Shown in pieces: positions 5,847 through 10,169 of a stretch of 10,169 nt of DNA. The position numbers were made by a program, and so were the translations under genes. The notes under the pieces were generated by a model. It made no database searches and was not told the DNA's origin. It worked only from the letters and a program-made list of their open reading frames with translations. The first letter of the stretch is position 1; each line of letters opens with the position of its first letter. Origin of the DNA: CSBr16-57R1 sp041163265 (GTDB lineage: Bacteria > Actinomycetota > Nitriliruptoria > Nitriliruptorales > Nitriliruptoraceae); contig JBEARL010000047.1 of assembly GCA_041163265.1 (NCBI GenBank), forward strand, positions 1 through 10,169, given 5' to 3'.

Positions 5847-7366
5847 GCCGCGACCCGGCCGCGCACCGCGACGCCGAGTCCGAGCGTCTCGCGCAGCAGG
5901 GCCGAGCGGTCGCTCAGGGCCCGCGCCACGACCGGGTCGTCGTGCGCGGAGCCGGTCGTCGTCGCGAGCGCCAGGGTCGTGCCCTCGAGCCGCGCACCGG
6001 CGAGGTGGATGCGCTGGTCGTGGCCGGCGTCGAGCGCGTCGGCGACCTGCAGCAGCGCCAGCAGCGTGGCGCAGGCCTCGCGGTCGCGGCGGTCGAGCGC
6101 GGTCAGCGGCGGGAACCGCCGCGACAGGCCGCGCGAGGGGTGGAACCGGACGAGCGTCGCGATCATCGCGACCTCGTCGGGACCGAGGCCGCGCAGCTCG
6201 GCGTGCTCGACGAGGTAGGCCCCGTGCTCCTGCTGGCGGCGCAGGGCGAGGGCGTTCCCGATGCCGTGCAGGCGGGCCCCGGCGACGAGCAGACGGCGCT
6301 CGCGGGGGCCGAGGCCGTGCCGCGGCGCGGTCGCGTCGAAGAGGTCCCCGGCCAGCGCCGCGACGTGGTCCGGGTGCGGGTCGTCGGTCGAGAACGCGCG
6401 GCGCAGCCGCTCCACCTCCGCGTCGCGCAGCGCGTCGGCGTCGCGGACCGTCGGCGTGCCGAACCGGTGCAGGAGCACGCCCTCCCGGAGGCCCCAGTCG
6501 CTGACCACGGCCTCGGGTCCGCCGACGCGGGCGAGCACGTGCGCCAGCACGAGGGCGGCCACGTGGAGGTGGTCTGCTCGGCGCTCCTTCACCCCGGGCA
6601 GCTCCGCCCGGCCGGCCGTGTCGGTCGCCAGCAGCGCCGCGGCCGCGTCCGCCAGTCGCTCCGTGGGGAGCGGCGCCATGTTCACGGTCGCCGGCAGCCA
6701 GCGGTCGTCGCGGGCCGCGAGATGGCGGGCCAGCGCGCGGACGGTCCCACCGACGGCGATCACGGCGGCGGGGCGGTGGCGGCGCAGGGCCGGCAGGACC
6801 GGCTCGAGCTCGGCGTCGACGGTCGCGCGGAGCGCCGCGGCCGCGTCCGACGGGACCGGACCGTCGCCGAGCACCGGCAGCAGCCGGCCCGCGCCCAGCG
6901 GGAGCGAGCTCGCCCAGACGGTCCGCGCGCCGTGGCCGACCGCGAGCTCGAGCGAGCCGCCGCCGAGGTCGAGGACGAGCGTCGGCTCTGCGGCGACGGC
7001 GACGGCCGCCCGCGCGCCGAGGTGCGCGAGCCGCGCCTCCTCCACGCCCTCGAGCGGCTCCACGGGGACGCCGGCGGCGGTCGCGAGCCGCGCGCACAGG
7101 TCCTCGGCGGCCGGGTCGCGCAGCGCCGCGGTCGCGACCGCGACCGTCGCCGTCGCACCCGCGCGGGCGGCGAGGTCGGCGAGCCGACCGACCGTCGCGA
7201 CCGCGCGGTCGGCGACCGCGGCGGGGATCCGGCCGGAGGACGCGACGGTCCGACCGAGGTGGAGCATCTCGCGGCTGCGCCGGACCGGGACGACCTGGGG
7301 GCCGTCGACGTCGGCGACCAGCAGGTGGAACGAGTTGCTCCCGAGGTCGAGGACGGCGCGCCTCAT
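5843..7366 (-). CDS. ppx: Ppx/GppA exopolyphosphatase family protein
   Basis: The product is 507 aa, the long form with a C-terminal HD-like domain. The family removes terminal phosphate from polyphosphate (Ppx) or the 5' phosphate from pppGpp (GppA). The ASKHA half (1 to about 300) shows D-L-G-S-N-S (7-12, phosphate-binding loop), A-T-A-A-L-R-D (78-84), E-G-V-E-E-A-R (106-112, with the catalytic glutamate region), L-D-L-G-G-G-S-L-E (132-140), V-G-G-T (205-208) and S-D-W-G-L-R-E-G (289-296). The HD-like half (about 315-500) has H-P-D-H (331-334), A-R-L-H-G-I-G (364-370), a late R-F-H (407-409) and V-A-D-A-L-D (441-446). The HD dyad reads His-Gly at 367-368, so a normal HD metal site is unlikely. 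The start is ATG at 7366-7364, overlapping the upstream Nudix stop as ATGA. Position downstream of ppk favours polyphosphate over pppGpp as substrate, but the split is not resolvable from sequence. Confidence 0.92.
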   Translation of the reverse strand: MRRAVLDLGSNSFHLLVADVDGPQVVPVRRSREMLHLGRTVASSGRIPAAVADRAVATVGRLADLAARAGATATVAVATAALRDPAAEDLCARLATAAGVPVEPLEGVEEARLAHLGARAAVAVAAEPTLVLDLGGGSLELAVGHGARTVWASSLPLGAGRLLPVLGDGPVPSDAAAALRATVDAELEPVLPALRRHRPAAVIAVGGTVRALARHLAARDDRWLPATVNMAPLPTERLADAAAALLATDTAGRAELPGVKERRADHLHVAALVLAHVLARVGGPEAVVSDWGLREGVLLHRFGTPTVRDADALRDAEVERLRRAFSTDDPHPDHVAALAGDLFDATAPRHGLGPRERRLLVAGARLHGIGNALALRRQQEHGAYLVEHAELRGLGPDEVAMIATLVRFHPSRGLSRRFPPLTALDRRDREACATLLALLQVADALDAGHDQRIHLAGARLEGTTLALATTTGSAHDDPVVARALSDRSALLRETLGLGVAVRGRVAA

Positions 7367-7815
7367 GCCGTCGGGCCGGTGCCGAGCGCCGTCCGGACCA
7401 GGCCGAGGTCGGTGGGGTAGGTCAGGAGGTCCTCCAGCGCCGCGGCCGGGACCCAGCGTGCCACGTCGACCTCGTCGTCGGCGGGACGCGCCGCCGGGTC
7501 GCCGTCGAGGGGCCGCATGCGGAACCAGGTCACGCGCTTGGGGCCGCGGGGCAGGTCGTAGCGCGTGACCCCCAGCTCGCCGAGGACCTCGCACCGCACG
7601 CCGGTCTCCTCGGCGACCTCGCGCACGGCGGCGTCGACGGCGGACTCCCCGGGGTCGAGGTGGCCCTTCGGCAGCGACCAGTCGTCCTGACGACGGCGGT
7701 GCACGACCAGCGCCTCGGGTCCGCCGGCGCCGTCGCGCAGGACGACGCCACCGGCCGCCTCGATGACGCGGACCGGCTCGGCCGCCGGCCTCCCGTCCGA
7801 CCCGCCGGTGCTCAC
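7363..7815 (-). CDS. MutT1-like Nudix hydrolase (single domain)
   Basis: The product is 150 aa. The core, about residues 15-140, has A-A-G-G-V-V (20-25), D-D-W-S-L-P-K-G (44-51) and a complete Nudix box: Gly51, x5, Glu57, x7, R-E-V-A-E-E-T-G-V (65-73). The D-D-W-S-L-P-K-G form and the location directly beside ppk match the N-terminal domain of mycobacterial MutT1 (Rv2985, next to ppk1). MutT1 sanitises 8-oxo-GTP and 8-oxo-dGTP and also acts on dinucleoside polyphosphates. MutT1 normally carries a C-terminal histidine-phosphatase (R-H-G) domain, and none follows here. The start is GTG at 7815-7813, overlapping the ppk stop as GTGA. Residues 1-14 are a flexible, Gly/Ser/Pro-containing lead. Substrate inferred from homology; diadenosine polyphosphate hydrolysis is an alternative. 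Confidence 0.9.
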   Translation of the reverse strand: MSTGGSDGRPAAEPVRVIEAAGGVVLRDGAGGPEALVVHRRRQDDWSLPKGHLDPGESAVDAAVREVAEETGVRCEVLGELGVTRYDLPRGPKRVTWFRMRPLDGDPAARPADDEVDVARWVPAAALEDLLTYPTDLGLVRTALGTGPTA

Positions 7816-9959
7816 GCCGCCGTCCGGGCCCGGCGCCGCGCCCGCTCCTGCAGGGTCAGGTGGGCGTCGACCCCGACCCGGGCGGGCACGCGCCGCCACC
7901 GGGCGTCGGGACCGAGCTCCCACGCGAGCAGGTCGTCGGCCCACCCCACGTCCAGCACCTCCTGGAGGCGCGCGGTCAGCACCGGGTCGGTGACGGGCGT
8001 CAGCGCCTCGACGCGGCGGTCGAGGTTCCGCGGCATCAGGTCACCCGAGCCGATGAGCCAGTCGTGGCCGCGCGCGACGCTGCCGAAGCGGTAGATCCGC
8101 GAGTGCTCGAGGTACCGGCCGACGATCGACCGCACCCTGACGCCCTCGGAGCGGCCGGGCAGGCCGGGCCGCAGGCCGCAGATGCCGCGCACCAGCAGGT
8201 CGACCCGCGCCCCGGCGGTCGCGGCCGCGCAGAGCGCCTCGACGAGCTCGGGGTCGACGACGGCGTTGAGCTTCAGCGAGACGTGGCCGTCGCCCGCGGC
8301 CGCCTCGCGCGCGATCAGCTCGAGCACGCGCCGGCGGAACCCGTCGGGCGCGACGACGAGCCGCCGGTACCGCGGGGGGCGCGCGTACCCCGTCAGGACG
8401 TTGAACAGGTCCGAGAGGTCCGCGCCGAGCTCGGGCTCGGCGCTGAGCAGCCCCAGGTCCTCGTAGACGCGCGCCGTGACGTCGTTGTAGTTGCCGGTCC
8501 CGACGTGGACGTACCGCCGGACCGTGTCGCCCTCGGCCCGGACGACCAGCGCGATCTTCGTGTGGGTCTTCAGCCCGACGACGCCGTACGCGACGTGGAC
8601 CCCGGCCTCCTCCAGCGCCCGGGCCCACTCGATGTTCGCCTCCTCGTCGAACCGCGCCTTCAGCTCGACGAGCGCGACGACCTGCTTCCCCGCCTCGGCG
8701 GCGTCGAGGAGCGCGCGGATGATGGGGCTGCCCGGTCCCGACGTCCGGTACAGCGTGATCTTGATCGCGAGCACGTCGGGGTCGTGCGCCGCCTGCGCGA
8801 CGAACGCCTGGACCGAGGACGCGAACGCCTCGTAGGGGTGGTGGACGAGGAGGTCGCGCTGGCGCAGCGCCGCCAGCACGTCCGCCTGCTCGCCGGTCGG
8901 TGCCGCCAGCGCGGCGGGGACCGTCGGGGTGAACGGCGGGTGCAGGAGGTCGGGTCGGTCGAGGTCGGCCAGCGCCGAGAGCCCGTCGAGCCCCAGCGGC
9001 CCGGGCAGCACGACGACGTCGGCGCGGTCCAGCTCGAGCTCGTCGCAGAGCAGCGCCAGCGTCGCGGGGGGCATCGTCGGCTCGACCTCGAGCCGGACGG
9101 CCCGGCCGAACCGGCGGCGGTTCAGCTCGCTCTCGATGGCGAGGAGCAGGTCGTCGGCCTCGTCCTCCTCGACGTCGAAGTCGGCGTTGCGGGTGACGCG
9201 GAAGGCGTGGTGGTCGAGGACCTCGACGCCGGGGAACAGCCGGTCGAGGTTCGCCGCGATCACCGACTCGAGCAGCGCGTACCGCCGTCCGCCGGGCAGC
9301 GGCAGCAGCCGGGGCAGGATCGGCGGGATCTTGACCCGAGCGAACCGCTCCTCGCCGTCGTCGTCGCGCAGCAGCACCGCGAGGTTCAGCGAGAGGTTCG
9401 AGATGTAGGGGAACGGGTGCGCCGGGTCGACCGCGAGCGGGGTCAGCACGGGGAAGACCCGGTCCTCGAACACGCGGGCGAGGTGCGCCCGCTCGTCGGC
9501 GTCCGGTCCGCTCGCGCGGCCGCCGTCCACCACGACCTCGACGCCCTCGGCGGCCAAGGCCGGCAGCAGCTCGTCGCGGACGACGGCGACCTGCCGCGCG
9601 CAGAGCTGCTGCGCGAGGGCTCGGATGGCGTCGAGCTGCGCCGCCGGCGTCAGGCCGTCGGGGTTGGTGCCGACCGCGTCGGCCGCCTGCTGCTCGCGCA
9701 GGCCCGCGACGCGGACCTGGAAGAACTCGTCGAGGTTCGAGGTGAAGATGGCGGAGAACCGGATCCGCTCGAGGAGCGGGAGCCCCGGATCCTCGGCCAT
9801 CGCGAGGACCCGGTCGTTGAACTGCAGCCACGACAGCTCGCGGTTGAGGTGCAGCGCGTCCGCCGGGTGGTGGGGGAGGACGTCGATGCCCTCGACGCGA
9901 CGCGCGGCGGCCGTGGCGGGGACGGCGCCCGGGAGCAGCACGCCCGCGTCCGCGACCAT
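7812..9959 (-). CDS. ppk: Polyphosphate kinase 1
   Basis: The product is 715 aa, normal for PPK1. It reversibly polymerises the gamma phosphate of ATP into inorganic polyphosphate. The N-terminal domain begins L-N-R-E-L-S-W-L-Q-F-N (38-48), followed by S-N-L-D-E-F-F-Q-V-R-V-A-G-L (74-87). The body has Y-R-T-S-G (404-408, with Arg405 matching E. coli Arg375) and E-L-K-A-R-F-D-E-E-A-N-I (432-443, with Arg436 matching Arg405). The autophosphorylated histidine is in L-K-T-H-T-K (His466, equivalent to E. coli His435). V-H-V-G-T-G-N-Y-N follows (484-492). The second histidine is in Y-L-E-H-S-R-I-Y (His619, equivalent to His592). R-N-L-D-R-R-V-E closes the active domain. No residue needed for catalysis is missing. 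The start is ATG at 9959-9957, with GGAGG 4 nt upstream. The frame is closed upstream by a stop at 10037-10035 with no other start between, so the start is firm. First gene of the operon, under a candidate PHO box. Confidence 0.97.
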   Translation of the reverse strand: MVADAGVLLPGAVPATAAARRVEGIDVLPHHPADALHLNRELSWLQFNDRVLAMAEDPGLPLLERIRFSAIFTSNLDEFFQVRVAGLREQQAADAVGTNPDGLTPAAQLDAIRALAQQLCARQVAVVRDELLPALAAEGVEVVVDGGRASGPDADERAHLARVFEDRVFPVLTPLAVDPAHPFPYISNLSLNLAVLLRDDDGEERFARVKIPPILPRLLPLPGGRRYALLESVIAANLDRLFPGVEVLDHHAFRVTRNADFDVEEDEADDLLLAIESELNRRRFGRAVRLEVEPTMPPATLALLCDELELDRADVVVLPGPLGLDGLSALADLDRPDLLHPPFTPTVPAALAAPTGEQADVLAALRQRDLLVHHPYEAFASSVQAFVAQAAHDPDVLAIKITLYRTSGPGSPIIRALLDAAEAGKQVVALVELKARFDEEANIEWARALEEAGVHVAYGVVGLKTHTKIALVVRAEGDTVRRYVHVGTGNYNDVTARVYEDLGLLSAEPELGADLSDLFNVLTGYARPPRYRRLVVAPDGFRRRVLELIAREAAAGDGHVSLKLNAVVDPELVEALCAAATAGARVDLLVRGICGLRPGLPGRSEGVRVRSIVGRYLEHSRIYRFGSVARGHDWLIGSGDLMPRNLDRRVEALTPVTDPVLTARLQEVLDVGWADDLLAWELGPDARWRRVPARVGVDAHLTLQERARRRARTAA

Positions 9960-9968
9960 CCGCCCTCC

Positions 9969-10022
9969 GATCCGCCCGAGGTCCCGCCCGAGGTCCCGCC
10001 CGAGGTCCCGCCCGACGTCCCG
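9969..10022 (-). repeat. 12-bp tandem repeat with eight GGG runs in the ppk leader
   Basis: On the plus strand GTCCCGCCCGAG occurs exactly at 9981-9992 and 9993-10004. One change gives GTCCCGCCCGAC at 10005-10016, a half copy lies at 10017-10022, and a degenerate copy at 9969-9980. The mRNA strand therefore carries eight GGG runs (complements of C-runs at 9975, 9983, 9987, 9995, 9999, 10007, 10011 and 10019), spaced alternately 1 and 5 nt. It lies between the -10-like element and the ppk Shine-Dalgarno and is not translated in the ppk frame. Confidence 0.85.
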
Positions 10023-10031
10023 GGCGCGGCG

Positions 10032-10037
10032 AGGCTA
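10032..10037 (-). promoter_or_regulatory. -10-like TAGCCT element for ppk
   Basis: Minus-strand TAGCCT lies 72 nt before the ppk ATG and would give a leader of about 65 nt containing the 12-bp repeats. A 14-bp sequence including it (10025-10038) is identical to that at the rnd promoter (1505-1518). With a 17-bp spacer the -35 window is ACCCCC, within the PHO box, which is typical of activator-dependent promoters with a poor -35. Confidence 0.5.
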
Positions 10038-10042
10038 CGGAC

Positions 10043-10064
10043 GGCCGGTGAACGGGGGGTGAAC
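10043..10064 (-). promoter_or_regulatory. PHO box: two 11-nt GTTCACC direct repeat units (PhoP binding site)
   Basis: On the minus strand the sequence is GTTCACCCCCC then GTTCACCGGCC, that is, GTTCACC twice at an exact 11-nt period. In Streptomyces the phosphate-starvation regulator PhoP binds direct repeat units of 11 nt whose conserved seven bases are GTTCACC, and ppk belongs to that regulon in Streptomyces. A following unit, GTCCGTAGCCT (10042-10032), is at most a degenerate third repeat. The box covers the position expected for the ppk -35. The sequence match is direct; binding by a PhoP here is inference. Confidence 0.75.
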
Positions 10065-10075
10065 GGACCGGTCCG
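10064..10075. promoter_or_regulatory. 12-bp palindrome between the PHO box and the divergent promoter
   Basis: CGGACCGGTCCG is a perfect 12-bp palindrome abutting the PHO box. It overlaps the place where the -35 of the rightward promoter would fall (10067-10072 for a 17-bp spacer). It may be an operator for the divergent gene. The GC-rich background makes chance occurrence possible. Confidence 0.35.
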
Positions 10076-10089
10076 CCGCGCGCGGTCGG

Positions 10090-10095
10090 TATCCT
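10090..10095 (+). promoter_or_regulatory. -10-like TATCCT element for the rightward gene at 10158
   Basis: TATCCT fits the TANNNT actinobacterial -10 pattern and stands out in this GC-rich gap. It would give a leader of about 55 nt ending with the GGAGG site at 10148-10152. No strong -35 is visible. Confidence 0.4.
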
Positions 10096-10157
10096 CCGGG
10101 CGCGGACCGGGGGCACGCCTCGCGCCCGCCCGAACCGCACGAGTCCCGGAGGACGGC

Positions 10158-10169
10158 ATGACCTACACG
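10158..10169 (+). CDS. Start of an unidentified gene (only four codons in window)
   Basis: An ATG at 10158 is preceded by GGAGG (10148-10152) with a 5-nt spacer, an excellent start context. It reads M-T-Y-T before the window ends. The gene diverges from ppk and shares the 198-bp upstream region with it. Four residues do not allow identification. Fe/Mn superoxide dismutases often begin in a similar way (M-x-Y-T-L-P), but this is only a guess. Confidence 0.6.

Noticed and set aside
4618..6504. Long plus-strand open frame spanning the small split-barrel gene and the Nudix/ppx genes
   Set aside because: It crosses two genuine genes in other frames, is low-complexity Arg/Ser/Pro, and lacks a credible start.
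8041..10140. Minus-strand open frame parallel to ppk, including a Thr-Ser-Gly-Gly-type repeat when read through 9969-10022 in another frame
   Set aside because: Frame-shifted shadow of ppk. The short peptide repeats are only the 12-bp leader repeat read as codons, and the leader lies upstream of the firm ppk start.
1..10169. A defence, mobile or secondary-metabolite system
   Set aside because: No transposase, integrase, toxin-antitoxin pair, nuclease-helicase set, CRISPR repeat or biosynthetic cluster enzyme was seen. All genes belong to known housekeeping families and composition is uniform.

Overview
The window is very GC-rich, with third codon positions almost always G or C. Short intergenic gaps, frequent GTG starts and the gene content (IspH, a MshB/Mca-like PIG-L deacetylase, a split-barrel deazaflavin-type protein, a MutT1-like Nudix gene beside ppk, a GTTCACC-type PHO box) point to the chromosome of an actinobacterium (Actinomycetota). 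A deep branch such as Thermoleophilia (Solirubrobacterales/Patulibacter-like) would fit, but that is inference. There is no mobile element, CRISPR array, RNA gene or defence island. This is a dense housekeeping region with ten genes inside the window and one entering at each edge or nearly so.

Layout. Bases 1-369 hold the 3' end of ispH (isoprenoid synthesis, + strand). It converges with, and overlaps by 16 bp, an RNase D gene on the minus strand (354-1505). RNase D diverges across 59 bp from a PIG-L family deacetylase (1565-2392, +). That gene converges on uracil phosphoribosyltransferase upp (2417-3046, -). upp diverges from pyruvate kinase pyk (3207-4670, +) across a 160-bp region with mirror-image -10-like elements. 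pyk appears to start at a CTG codon and is followed after 8 bp by a small split-barrel flavin/F420-type protein (4679-5041, +).

Bases 5046-9959 form a compact four-gene minus-strand operon. In transcription order it is polyphosphate kinase ppk, a MutT1-like Nudix hydrolase, a Ppx/GppA exopolyphosphatase and a second Nudix hydrolase with an unusual N-terminal SH3-like domain. All three junctions are 4-bp stop/start overlaps (GTGA, ATGA, GTGA), so translation is probably coupled. The operon couples polyphosphate synthesis and breakdown with nucleotide-pool hydrolases.

The ppk upstream region (9960-10157) is the most information-rich intergenic stretch. It has two exact GTTCACC repeats at an 11-bp period (a PHO box placed where the -35 would be) and a TAGCCT -10-like element. 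The predicted leader carries a 12-bp repeat with eight GGG runs on the mRNA strand. A 12-bp palindrome and a divergent promoter and start for the next gene (10158, +) complete it. The arrangement suggests PhoP-type control of polyphosphate metabolism, possibly with an RNA-structure layer on ppk translation.

The most notable observations are the PHO box, the G-rich leader repeat, the CTG start of pyk, the SH3-Nudix fusion, the loss of the HD aspartate in Ppx, and a 14-bp sequence shared by the rnd and ppk promoters.
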